Notes under the pieces: generated by a model | What the model saw: the letters and a program-made list of their open reading frames with translations, nothing else | Databases searched by the model: none | What the model was told of the DNA's origin: nothing | Shown: positions 1-6,648 of the stretch, one piece after another | Layout: every line of letters starts with the position of its first letter | Numbering within the stretch: position 1 is the first letter of the stretch | Translations under genes and position numbers: made by a program | Assembly (NCBI GenBank): GCA_002726925.1 | Contig: PBTJ01000123.1 | Span: 1 to 7,739 of the forward strand | Origin: Gammaproteobacteria bacterium | Lineage (GTDB): Bacteria > Pseudomonadota > Gammaproteobacteria > Pseudomonadales > Azotimanducaceae | Direction: 5' to 3' | DNA length: 7,739 bases

Positions 1-297
1 AACCCCGTACTCGCCAGGTTCAGGTAGGTCGCGTGAAAACAGATCCTTGGCGAGGTCATTCAATAAGCTGTGCGGTAGGCCGGTCATGATGCCAGCGCCG
101 TCGCCGGTATTGGTTTCGTAGCCGACACCGCCGCGATGTTCCATGCAGCAGTTCATGGCATAGGCATCTTGTAAGATCTTGTGGCTGGGTCTGCCCTTAA
201 TGTCACAGACAAAGCCAACTCCGCAGCCATCTTTTTCATTGGCTGGGTCGTAAAGCCCATTTTTGCGAGGCAGGTTGCCCTCAAACGTCAGCGTCAT
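1..297 (-). CDS. gltB: Glutamate synthase large subunit, N-terminal part (cut by window edge)
   Basis: Reading the minus strand from the ATG at 297 gives 99 open residues that run off the left edge. The start carries the class II glutamine amidotransferase signature: GLYDPAN at residues 14-20, DGCGVGFV at 23-30, EHRGG at 53-57 and NTGDGAGI at 63-70. Cys25 would be the nucleophile that becomes the N-terminal residue after removal of a short propeptide, as is known for this family. The enzyme releases ammonia from glutamine and channels it to 2-oxoglutarate, giving two glutamates in the cytosol. An in-frame TGA lies two codons upstream, which fixes the start close to 297; only a weak GAG precedes it. 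It is divergent from mdh. NADPH- and ferredoxin-dependent forms cannot be told apart from this fragment. Family assignment is firm; the symbol is slightly less so. Confidence 0.9.
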   Translation of the reverse strand, partial: MTLTFEGNLPRKNGLYDPANEKDGCGVGFVCDIKGRPSHKILQDAYAMNCCMEHRGGVGYETNTGDGAGIMTGLPHSLLNDLAKDLFSRDLPEPGEYGV

Positions 298-321
298 AAA
301 TCATCTCAATGTCTTCGTCAT

Positions 322-343
322 CCAAGTGCTTTCGTGCGCTTGG
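322..343 (-). repeat. Hairpin in the gltB leader
   Basis: Arms CCAAGTGC (322-329) and GCGCTTGG (336-343) are complementary over 8 bp with one mismatch that can be a wobble pair, around a 6-base loop. It ends 24 bases upstream of the gltB ATG, so it would lie in the 5' leader if transcription starts further upstream. No U-tract follows on the minus strand, so it is not a terminator. An arm of this length can occur by chance in a region of this size. Confidence 0.3.
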
Positions 344-509
344 CGGCCTATCAGTCGGCACCCTACTTGATAGCTCCCACTACCAATGACCTGAATCTCA
401 CGGAGTAGGAGCGGGTACATCGCCAGCAAGCGATGCGCCGAATTCGAGGGTCACGATGCCCAGACTGCCAGCGAGGCCGACAATCAAGAACGCAGTTAAA
501 ATTGGTAAA

Positions 510-580
510 GGCAAAATTCTGCCAATAAGCGCCGGTTCTGGAGGTACCTAACCGGGCGACAACATTGGCAAAATTGCTCC
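510..580. repeat. Nested inverted repeat upstream of mdh
   Basis: The outer arms 515-526 (AATTCTGCCAAT) and 564-575 (ATTGGCAAAATT) pair at 11 of 12 positions. Inside them CCGGTT (532-537) pairs with AACCGG (550-555), extended by GC/GC (529-530 with 556-557) if G531 bulges. The apex contains the palindrome AGGTACCT (542-549). Outside, GG (510-511) can pair with CC (579-580). The whole can fold into a long imperfect hairpin or cruciform of roughly 70 bases. No T-run follows on either strand, so it is not an ordinary terminator. It may be a protein-binding region, a structured RNA, or one copy of a dispersed palindromic repeat; no second copy is in this window. Confidence 0.55.
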
Positions 581-732
581 GTGGAATCAAGTCTATGACG
601 AGTTCTGTCAAAGGTTGAAAAGGATGCAAAGTTGACCATTGCGGCGGATTTCGTTGCGGCATTTTGTCTTCAGACCACTTAGAATGCGCGCACTTTTTTT
701 GTACCACCAATCCAATCTTTGAGAGAAAAAGC

Positions 733-1707
733 ATGAAAGATCCAGTACGTGTAACCATTACCGGCGCCGCGGGCCAAATCGGCTATGCACTGCTATTTCG
801 CGTGGCGTCCGGTGCCATGCTGGGTAACGATCAGCCGGTTATTTTGCAACTGCTGGAAATCACCCCAGCACTCGATGCTGTGAAGGGTGTGGTCATGGAA
901 CTTGACGACTGTGCCTTTCCGCTGCTGCAAGAGGTGATCTACACCGATGACGCCAACGTGGCGTTCAAAGATACCGACTATGCCTTGCTGGTAGGCTCCA
1001 GGCCGCGAGGACCGGGCATGGAACGCAAGGATTTGCTCGAGGCCAACGCCGCCATTTTCTCGGCGCAGGGCAAGGCGCTCAACGACAACGCCTCGCGTGA
1101 TGTCAAAGTGCTGGTGGTGGGCAACCCTGCTAATACGAACGCGCTGATCGCCCAGCGTAATGCACCAGATTTGCATGCACGAAACTTCACCGCCATGACG
1201 CGGCTGGACCATAACCGTGCCATGGCACAGTTGGCAGCCAAAGCGGGTAAGCATGTCTCTGCGGTTGATGGCCTGTGTATCTGGGGCAATCACTCCGCTA
1301 CTCAGTATCCTGATATTCATCGGGCCAGCGTTGCCGGTGAAGGGGCGATGTCTATGGTCGATATGGATTGGTATACCGGTGACTTCATTCCTACGGTGCA
1401 ACAGCGCGGCGCGGCAATTATTGAGGCGCGGGGCGCCTCCAGTGCAGCGTCGGCGGCCAATGCTGCCATCGATCATATGCGCGACTGGGCGCTGGGCACC
1501 GACACTGTGGTTTCCATGGGCGTATACAGCGATGGCAGCTATGGTGTAGCCGCAGGCTTGATCTATTCCTTTCCCGTAACCTGTCAGGGAGGTGATTGGA
1601 GTATTGTGCAGGGCGTCGAGATCAATGCTTTTAGCCAAGAAAAAATGGACGCGACAGAAACTGAGCTGACGGAGGAGCGTGACGCGGTAGCGCATCTGTT
1701 GCCCTAA
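733..1707 (+). CDS. mdh: Malate dehydrogenase (NAD-dependent, cytosolic type)
   Basis: The 324-residue product interconverts malate and oxaloacetate with NAD in the cytosol, a TCA cycle step. The N-terminal Rossmann fold shows TGAAGQIGY at residues 10-18. The mobile substrate loop is RPRGPGMER at 90-98. VVGNPANTN lies at 128-136, LDHNR at 158-162 with the proton-relay Asp159 and substrate-binding Arg162, and the catalytic His187 sits in [15 protein letters not shown] (225-234) and SDGSYG (266-271) are also typical. Length matches the usual size of about 326 residues for this type. The ATG at 733 is chosen because it has GAGAG at 721-725, seven bases upstream, and gives the standard family N-terminus; the frame extends up to a TTG at 664 but adds unrelated residues. 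It is divergent from gltB and followed after 114 bases by the epoxide hydrolase gene. Lactate dehydrogenase relatives are excluded by the whole motif set. Confidence 0.97.
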   Translation: MKDPVRVTITGAAGQIGYALLFRVASGAMLGNDQPVILQLLEITPALDAVKGVVMELDDCAFPLLQEVIYTDDANVAFKDTDYALLVGSRPRGPGMERKDLLEANAAIFSAQGKALNDNASRDVKVLVVGNPANTNALIAQRNAPDLHARNFTAMTRLDHNRAMAQLAAKAGKHVSAVDGLCIWGNHSATQYPDIHRASVAGEGAMSMVDMDWYTGDFIPTVQQRGAAIIEARGASSAASAANAAIDHMRDWALGTDTVVSMGVYSDGSYGVAAGLIYSFPVTCQGGDWSIVQGVEINAFSQEKMDATETELTEERDAVAHLLP

Positions 1708-1821
1708 GGCGACAGGAAAACACTGCTAAACGCGATCAAATCCGGCGTCTGCCCGGTTCTTTCCAGTGTCTAACAATGTCTGCCATGATCTGCTCTTACT
1801 GTTTTTGTAAGGATCAACATC
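1708..1821 (+). other. mdh to epoxide hydrolase spacer
   Basis: A 114-base gap between two co-directional genes. No terminator with a T-run was found. Weak complementarities exist (ACACTG at 1720-1725 with CAGTGT at 1764-1769; CCGG at 1743 and 1753), but nothing convincing. No clear -35/-10 pair is visible, so it is open whether the next gene has its own promoter or is partly read through from mdh. Confidence 0.4.
1808..1813 (+). promoter_or_regulatory. Ribosome binding site for the GTG start at 1822
   Basis: TAAGGA lies 8 bases before the GTG at 1822 and decides this non-ATG start. There is no in-frame ATG at the beginning of the gene; the next methionine is residue 100, inside the catalytic fold. 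Confidence 0.75.
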
Positions 1822-2982
1822 GTGGCAGACAGCACTGTTCGCCCTTTCTCGATAAACATAGCCCAGGATGATTTAGATGACCTAGGTAGGCGCTTAGCTG
1901 CAACCCGCTGGCCTGAGGCAGAAACAGCCGACGGCTGGAATCAGGGCTTGCCCCTCGCCTATGCGCAAGAGCTTTGCGCCTATTGGCAACATGACTATTG
2001 TTGGCGCGACCGCGAGCGTTACCTCAATACTTTTGCGCAGTTTCAGACCCGGTTGCACGATTTAGACATCCACTTCATCCACGTTAAGAGTGCCGAGCCC
2101 AACGCACTTCCCTTGTTGATGACCCATGGGTGGCCAGGCTCTGTTGTTGAATTTCACAAGGTAATTGGCCCCCTGGTTGATCCCGTGGCCCATGGCGGTG
2201 TTGCCCAGGATGCCTTCGATGTCGTTTGTCCATCGCTGCCGGGATATGGATTTTCCGGCAAGCCCATTGCAACGGGATGGGGTGTGGAAAAAATCGCCAC
2301 TGCTTGGAACGAGTTGATGATCCGCTTGGGCTACGAGCGATATGTTGCTCAGGGTGGTGATTGGGGCTCTGCGGTCACGACGGCTATCGGACTGCAGAAC
2401 CTGGGTCAATGTGCGGGAATACACGTCAACATGCCAAATGTAGGTGCTCCAAAAGAAGCCCTGTTGAACCCGACCGAGCGAGATCAGGTCGCCCTAGCCG
2501 GCGCGAAATACTACGCCGATTGGGGAGCAGGCTATTCCAAGCAGCAAAGCACTCGCCCGCAGACCCTTGGCTATGGATTAGTTGACTCGCCAATGGGTCA
2601 GGCTTCTTGGATCATGGAGAAGTTTTATGAATGGACAGACTGCGACGGGCATCCCGAGAATGTGCTCAATCGTGATGAGCTGCTCGATAACGTCATGCTC
2701 TACTGGCTGCCTGCTGCGGGCGCTTCTTCGGCCCGCCTTTATTGGGAAAGTTTTGGAAAAGCTTTCGGCGGTGGCAACGCGAAACAGGTGGCAATACCCA
2801 CAGGCTGTAGCATCTTTCCCAAGGAGATCGTGGCGACGCCTCGCAGTTGGGCCGGGGGGCGCTACACGAATATCGTTTACTGGAATGAACTGGATCGAGG
2901 CGGACATTTCGCCGCTTTTGAGCAGCCGCGGCTATTCGTTGAAGAGCTGCGCAAGTGCTTTAGGCAAATGGCGGTGAGGTAA
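1822..2982 (+). CDS. Epoxide hydrolase, microsomal (mEH/EHN) type
   Basis: The 386-residue alpha/beta hydrolase should open an epoxide to a vicinal diol through a covalent ester intermediate. Residues 6-110 fit the epoxide hydrolase N-terminal (EHN) domain, followed by the hydrolase core with the oxyanion motif HGWPGS at 102-107 and LPGYGFSG at 139-146. The nucleophile is Asp180 in GGDWGS, the charge-relay acid is probably Glu335 in FPKEI, and the base is His362 in RGGHFAAFE. The 27-residue acid-to-histidine spacing is the same as in human microsomal epoxide hydrolase (Glu404/His431). Tyr307 is a candidate ring-activating tyrosine. No signal peptide or membrane anchor is seen, unlike the mammalian enzyme, so it is probably cytosolic. 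The start is GTG with TAAGGA 8 bases upstream. It ends 27 bases before the iron-sulfur subunit gene, which suggests one transcript. The substrate is unknown; other alpha/beta hydrolase activity is less likely given Asp rather than Ser as nucleophile. Confidence 0.92.
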   Translation: MADSTVRPFSINIAQDDLDDLGRRLAATRWPEAETADGWNQGLPLAYAQELCAYWQHDYCWRDRERYLNTFAQFQTRLHDLDIHFIHVKSAEPNALPLLMTHGWPGSVVEFHKVIGPLVDPVAHGGVAQDAFDVVCPSLPGYGFSGKPIATGWGVEKIATAWNELMIRLGYERYVAQGGDWGSAVTTAIGLQNLGQCAGIHVNMPNVGAPKEALLNPTERDQVALAGAKYYADWGAGYSKQQSTRPQTLGYGLVDSPMGQASWIMEKFYEWTDCDGHPENVLNRDELLDNVMLYWLPAAGASSARLYWESFGKAFGGGNAKQVAIPTGCSIFPKEIVATPRSWAGGRYTNIVYWNELDRGGHFAAFEQPRLFVEELRKCFRQMAVR

Positions 2983-2995
2983 AAGGGGTAACCAC

Positions 2996-3000
2996 AGGAG
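2996..3000 (+). promoter_or_regulatory. Ribosome binding site of the iron-sulfur subunit
   Basis: AGGAG ends 9 bases before the ATG at 3010 and lies in the 27-base gap after the epoxide hydrolase stop, supporting independent translation within a shared transcript. Confidence 0.7.
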
Positions 3001-3009
3001 AGGCAAACA

Positions 3010-3504
3010 ATGGCAGTAACACTGAAGATAAACGGGGGTGATGTCGCGCTCGACATACCCAACGACACGCCACTGCTTTGGGCAGTGCGCGACGAACTGG
3101 ATTTAAAGGGAACCAAGTTTGGTTGTGGCATCGGCATGTGTGGGGCCTGCACAGTGCATGTGAACGGGGTGGCTCAGCGCTCGTGCATTACTCCCGTGGG
3201 TAGTGTGGCAGACGCATCAATCACGACCATCGAAGGGTTGAGCGCCGAAGGTGAACACCCACTACAACAGGCGTGGATAGCTACGCAAACGCCCCAGTGC
3301 GGTTACTGTCAGTCAGGGCAAATCATGCAAGCCGCCAGCTTGTTGGCCACCAATGCCAATCCAACAGATGCCGACATCGATTCGGCCATGGGTGGCAATC
3401 TGTGCCGCTGCATGGCTTACACCCGAATCAAGAAAGCCATCAAGATGGCTGCCTCGCGCAAGGCCTTAGCGAACAACGTTGGCGCGGAGGTGACGCTTGG
3501 ATAA
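3010..3504 (+). CDS. 2x[2Fe-2S] small subunit of a molybdenum hydroxylase (isoquinoline 1-oxidoreductase alpha-like)
   Basis: The 164-residue electron-transfer subunit passes electrons from the molybdenum site of the partner protein through two iron-sulfur clusters. The N-terminal plant-ferredoxin-type cluster is bound by Cys39, Cys44, Cys47 and Cys59 ([15 protein letters not shown] region). The C-terminal helical domain binds the second cluster with Cys97, Cys100, Cys132 and Cys134 (QCGYCQSGQ and [10 protein letters not shown]). This is the complete set for the family, and the length is usual. It has no signal peptide, so if the complex is periplasmic it must be carried out with the Tat-tagged large subunit. 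Its stop overlaps the TTG start of the large subunit by 8 bases, implying translational coupling and 1:1 assembly. The symbol iorA would fit the family, but substrate specificity is not shown, so none is given. Confidence 0.95.
   Translation: MAVTLKINGGDVALDIPNDTPLLWAVRDELDLKGTKFGCGIGMCGACTVHVNGVAQRSCITPVGSVADASITTIEGLSAEGEHPLQQAWIATQTPQCGYCQSGQIMQAASLLATNANPTDADIDSAMGGNLCRCMAYTRIKKAIKMAASRKALANNVGAEVTLG
3486..3493 (+). promoter_or_regulatory. Full-strength Shine-Dalgarno for the TTG start at 3497
   Basis: GGAGGTGA is an eight-base perfect complement to the conserved 3' end of bacterial 16S rRNA. It lies inside the last codons of the small subunit gene. The GGAGG core ends 6 bases before the TTG at 3497. 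This decides the start of the large subunit and may offset the weak TTG codon. Confidence 0.85.
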
Positions 3505-5803
3505 GCAAATACACGTGGCCTCGGATTCAGCCGTCACGCACTCGCAAGGGGTCACTCGACGCGGCTTTATGATTGGCTCTTTAGGAGCAAGTGTCGCTAT
3601 GGCCATGGTTCCTGCAGCTCTGCTCGGTGGCTGCGCTGAGGAAGTTCTCAACACCCAGCCCTTTGAGCCGACGGTTTGGTACAGCATCGATCCTAGTGGC
3701 GCGATTAGCGTCAGAGTGACGAAAGCCGAAATGGGTCAGCATGTGGGTACTGCATTGGCGCGCATCGTAGCCGAAGAACTCGAAGCCGATTGGGATGCGG
3801 TCAGCATCGACTATGTCGATACAGACGCGAGGTATGGCGCCTATCTTACGGGCGGAAGTTGGTCAATCTGGACCAGCTTTGATCAGCTCAGCCGAGCAGG
3901 CGCTGCCGGTAGAGTCGCGCTGATTGCCGAAGGTGCCCGATTGCTTGGTGTCGAGCCGGGCAAATGCGTTGCTGAGAGTTCTCAGGTGGTTTGTGGCAAC
4001 GTGCAGATCAGCTATGGGGAGATTGTCGCTAAGGGTCAACTTTCGCGAACCTATACTGACGAGCAATTGGCCAGCCTGCCGCTCAAGGATGCCAAAGATC
4101 GCAAACTCGTCGGTGTAGATACGCTGGCGCTAGATGTGCCGGCAAAGAGCCAAGGCACCGCAATCTACGGCATTGATGCGTCCCTTGAAGGGATGGTGTA
4201 TGCGAAGCCCTTGTTGCCGCCGACGCGCTACGGATCTGTGGTGCGGTCTGTTGATGACAGTGCTGCGAATAGCGTCAAAGGCTATCAACAGGCCTTGGTG
4301 CTGGATGATCCGTCTAACTCTGTGCCGGGTTGGGTGCTGGTCATCGCAGATTCCTATCACGCGGCTCAGCGAGCGGCTCAGGTCATCGAGGTGGACTGGC
4401 AAGGGGGCGCAACGACAGGCGTTCAAGAGGCGGACATATTCGCGCGAGCCGATGAACAGATCAGTGGTGGTGAAGGCGCCTTGGTGCTGGATGATGACGG
4501 GGTCGACGCCGCCTTTGAATCGGCGGAGCAGGTCTTGGAGGCCCGTTACACCACAAATACCGCGTTGCATTTTCAATTGGAACCGGTCAACGCGATTGGC
4601 GTACAAAGGGATGGTAAGTGGGAGCTACACACTGGCGCGCAATGGCAGTCTTTGTCGATGCCTGTATACGCCAAAGCTTTGGGTGAGCCAGAAGAGAACA
4701 TCGTCATGCGAACGCATCTGCTCGGCGGCGGATTCGGCCGCAGACTGAATGGCGACTATGGCGTGCCTGCACTGCTGGCAGCGAAGGCACTCGGTAAGCC
4801 GGTTAAGGTTGTACTCTCTCGCGAGGACGACTCGCGCTTCGACTCGCCGCGCTCGCCTTCGGTGCAACATCTGCGAATGGCGTTGGACGCAAACAATCAG
4901 TTACTGGGTATGCAGCATGCTGCGTCGGCTGGATGGCCTACCGCCGAGTTGGCGAGCTTCTTCTTGGCCACGGGTTCTAATGGTGAGAAGTACGATCCGT
5001 TTTCCATTAACGGTGCAGACCACTGGTATGACGTGGGCGCTCACCAAGTGCGCGCCGTAATGAACGATCTTGCCCAACAGACTTTCCGGCCTGGCTGGCT
5101 TCGCTCTGTGGCACCGGGCTGGACTAACTGGGCGTCTGAAAGCTTTATGGATGAAGTGGCGCATTCGGGAGGAGTTGATCCTCTGGCATTTCGCCAAGGT
5201 CTGTTGACCGCCGAGGGCAAAAATGCGGGTTCCGCGCCGAATGCGGTGGGTGGCGCGAAGCGCATGTCCAATGTGCTGGCTCGTGCTGCAGAAAAAGCGG
5301 GTTGGGGTACAGCCCTGCCACAGGGACAGGGTATGGGCATTGCCTGTACCTTTGGGCAGGAGCGTGCCATGCCGACTTGGACGGCTTGTGTTGCCGAGGT
5401 GTCAGTGGACGCCGACTCTGGCGCGGTAACGCTTAACAAGCTGACCATCGTGATTGACGCGGGCAGCATTGTGCACCCGGATGGCGCTCTAGCGCAGACC
5501 GAGGGAGCGGCACTGTGGGGTGCGAGCCTTGCGCTGCATGAAGGCACTACGTTTGTCGATGGTCAGGTGAAAGACACCAATCTAGGCGGCTATCGGCCCA
5601 TGCGTATGGGCGATGTGCCGCAGCTGGACATCGAGTTCGTCGCAAGCGATGAACAGCCCGTAGGCTTGGGAGAGCCGGCAACAACGGTTGTCGGTCCTGC
5701 CATTGGCAACGCGATTTTCGCCGCGACTGGTGCGCGTGTTCGGCATCTGCCAATACGGCCGGATGCGGTGAAGCAGGCGATAAGCGAAACCGAAATGGCT
5801 TAG
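3497..5803 (+). CDS. Molybdopterin-binding large subunit of a Tat-exported molybdenum hydroxylase (isoquinoline 1-oxidoreductase beta-like)
   Basis: The 768-residue catalytic subunit of the xanthine oxidase family binds the molybdenum cofactor and hydroxylates aldehydes or N-heterocycles using oxygen from water. A twin-arginine signal lies at residues 20-24 (TRRGF), followed by a hydrophobic stretch to about 45. LLGGC ends at Cys46 and could be a lipobox. LGGGFGRR (409-416) is the cofactor-contacting loop. GLGEP (723-727) carries the invariant base, Glu726. [10 protein letters not shown] (697-706) is also typical. Length fits single-subunit IorB-like proteins, which lack the FAD subunit of xanthine dehydrogenase. 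The start is TTG at 3497, supported by GGAGGTGA at 3486-3493, and overlaps the small subunit gene. No FAD subunit, cytochrome c partner or XdhC-type maturation factor is in the window, so acceptor and maturation genes must lie elsewhere. Isoquinoline as substrate is not established; aldehyde oxidation is equally possible. Confidence 0.94.
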   Translation: MDKQIHVASDSAVTHSQGVTRRGFMIGSLGASVAMAMVPAALLGGCAEEVLNTQPFEPTVWYSIDPSGAISVRVTKAEMGQHVGTALARIVAEELEADWDAVSIDYVDTDARYGAYLTGGSWSIWTSFDQLSRAGAAGRVALIAEGARLLGVEPGKCVAESSQVVCGNVQISYGEIVAKGQLSRTYTDEQLASLPLKDAKDRKLVGVDTLALDVPAKSQGTAIYGIDASLEGMVYAKPLLPPTRYGSVVRSVDDSAANSVKGYQQALVLDDPSNSVPGWVLVIADSYHAAQRAAQVIEVDWQGGATTGVQEADIFARADEQISGGEGALVLDDDGVDAAFESAEQVLEARYTTNTALHFQLEPVNAIGVQRDGKWELHTGAQWQSLSMPVYAKALGEPEENIVMRTHLLGGGFGRRLNGDYGVPALLAAKALGKPVKVVLSREDDSRFDSPRSPSVQHLRMALDANNQLLGMQHAASAGWPTAELASFFLATGSNGEKYDPFSINGADHWYDVGAHQVRAVMNDLAQQTFRPGWLRSVAPGWTNWASESFMDEVAHSGGVDPLAFRQGLLTAEGKNAGSAPNAVGGAKRMSNVLARAAEKAGWGTALPQGQGMGIACTFGQERAMPTWTACVAEVSVDADSGAVTLNKLTIVIDAGSIVHPDGALAQTEGAALWGASLALHEGTTFVDGQVKDTNLGGYRPMRMGDVPQLDIEFVASDEQPVGLGEPATTVVGPAIGNAIFAATGARVRHLPIRPDAVKQAISETEMA

Positions 5804-5828
5804 CTGTTGTTTGCTTCAATGGGCAAAT

Positions 5829-5854
5829 AAAAAAGGGCCGTTAGGCCCTTTTTT
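5829..5854. terminator. Bidirectional rho-independent terminator
   Basis: Six A, GGGCC, loop GTTA, GGCCC, six T: an 11-bp perfect stem if the A and T tracts pair, with a 4-base loop. It lies 25 bases after the stop of the molybdenum hydroxylase gene and 51 bases past the stop of the convergent crotonase gene. The A-tract on one side and T-tract on the other let it act on both transcripts. Confidence 0.93.
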
Positions 5855-5905
5855 GTGCGGCGAATGTTTCGCGGGTCTGCTTTCTTGCCAAGTTACCTTG
5901 TGCGG

Positions 5906-6646
5906 CTATTTTCCCTTGAACTGAGGCGTACGTTTTTCGCCAAAGGCTTTGCGCCCCTCGGCGCCATCTTCGCTGAGTTTAATACCCAGCAGTTGGTCGC
6001 GAGCAATAGCGCCAGCTTCTGCTGGGCTTTTGTTGAGAGTGGCTAGGCTGAATTCCTTGAGACTCTTAACGACTAAGGGCGCCGACTCCGCTAAAATTTT
6101 CGCCCAAGCTTGGGCGTGGGACTCTTCTTGGCCGGTAGGCACCACCTTGTTTACCATGCCTGCTGCCAGCGCACGGCGCGCATCGAAGTCTTCACCCAGC
6201 AGCATAAATTCCATGGCAACTTTATGCGGAATGCGTGCGACAGCGCTGGCGATTAGCCCTCCAGTAAAGCCGAGCTGTGCTTCGGGGTATTTGAAGCGAG
6301 TGTCTTCGGCAGCGACTACCAGATCACACATCTGCACGATGACGTAAGAGCCGCCAATGCACCAACCTTTGACCGCCGCGATGACAGGTTTAGTGGTCTG
6401 TGCGCCTATGCTGGGCACCCCTTGCCACATTTCTTTCGGGGCATCCTTTACGTCAGCGCCGACGGAAAATGCTTTGTCGCCAGCCGCGGTGAGTACGGCG
6501 ACTCGATCATCGCCGGCCTCCAGTTTCTGCCAAGCGGCCTGCAGTCCGAGAATGACCTCTTCGTTCAGGGCATTCATGCGCTCTGCGCGATTGATGGTGA
6601 TGGTGGCGATGTGGTTGCTAGAGCTGTAAGTGACAAGTTCGGTCAT
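5906..6646 (-). CDS. Enoyl-CoA hydratase/isomerase family (crotonase) protein
   Basis: A 246-residue crotonase-fold protein, probably acting on an acyl-CoA in the cytosol. Oxyanion-hole residues are visible: Ala64 in SVGADVKD and Gly99 in CIGGSY. The fold-typical MCDLVVAAEDTRFKYPEAQLG region spans residues 106-126. Of the two glutamates used by classical hydratases (rat Glu144 and Glu164), only the second is present, as Glu122; the first position is Val102 by alignment on the MCD triplet. A single-glutamate site is known in delta3-delta2 enoyl-CoA isomerases, so isomerase or another crotonase reaction is more likely than simple hydration. The start is ATG at 6646, which gives the normal family N-terminus; the frame stays open to 6910, but that extension overlaps the upstream gene in another frame. 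It begins 2 bases after the stop of the hydrolase gene, with GGGACA as a weak ribosome site, so translation is probably coupled. Confidence 0.9.
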   Translation of the reverse strand: MTELVTYSSSNHIATITINRAERMNALNEEVILGLQAAWQKLEAGDDRVAVLTAAGDKAFSVGADVKDAPKEMWQGVPSIGAQTTKPVIAAVKGWCIGGSYVIVQMCDLVVAAEDTRFKYPEAQLGFTGGLIASAVARIPHKVAMEFMLLGEDFDARRALAAGMVNKVVPTGQEESHAQAWAKILAESAPLVVKSLKEFSLATLNKSPAEAGAIARDQLLGIKLSEDGAEGRKAFGEKRTPQFKGK

Positions 6647-6648
6647 GA

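Larger units (their letters stand above)
298..732. other. Divergent intergenic region between gltB and mdh
   Basis: About 435 bases with no convincing gene. Open frames here (for example minus-strand 363-758) have no recognisable domain and run into mdh. The region should hold the promoters of both gltB and mdh. A TAGAAT at 680-685 resembles a -10 box for mdh but has no good -35 at normal spacing, so no promoter is called. Visible structure: a hairpin at 322-343, a nested inverted repeat at 510-580, and a direct repeat TTGCGGC at 639-645 and 654-660. The stretch could be a long regulatory region, a decayed gene or a small repeat element; sequence alone does not decide. Confidence 0.6.

Noticed and set aside
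181..408. 75-residue plus-strand frame over the gltB start
   Set aside because: It is antisense to the well-supported gltB N-terminus and has no recognisable motif.
541..632. Possible remnant of a transposase in the intergenic region
   Set aside because: Short peptides in one frame vaguely suggested transposase-like text, but no frame gives a continuous match and no terminal repeats or target duplication were found.
363..758. 131-residue minus-strand frame in the gltB-mdh gap
   Set aside because: No motif, unlikely composition, it overlaps the beginning of mdh, and no ribosome site supports it.
793..1695. 300-residue open frame on the minus strand opposite mdh
   Set aside because: It mirrors the malate dehydrogenase gene, has no recognisable domain, and is explained by codon bias of the real gene on the other strand.
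1720..1769. Inverted ACACTG/CAGTGT as a terminator after mdh
   Set aside because: The loop is 38 bases and no T-run follows; it is too weak to call.
4134..4748. 204-residue plus-strand frame inside the molybdenum subunit gene
   Set aside because: Out-of-frame shadow of a gene with strong motif support; rich in Arg, Ser and Trp, as expected of a frame-shifted reading.
5860..5872. Small hairpin GCGAA-TGT-TTCGC after the terminator
   Set aside because: A 5-bp stem with no flanking signal; expected by chance.
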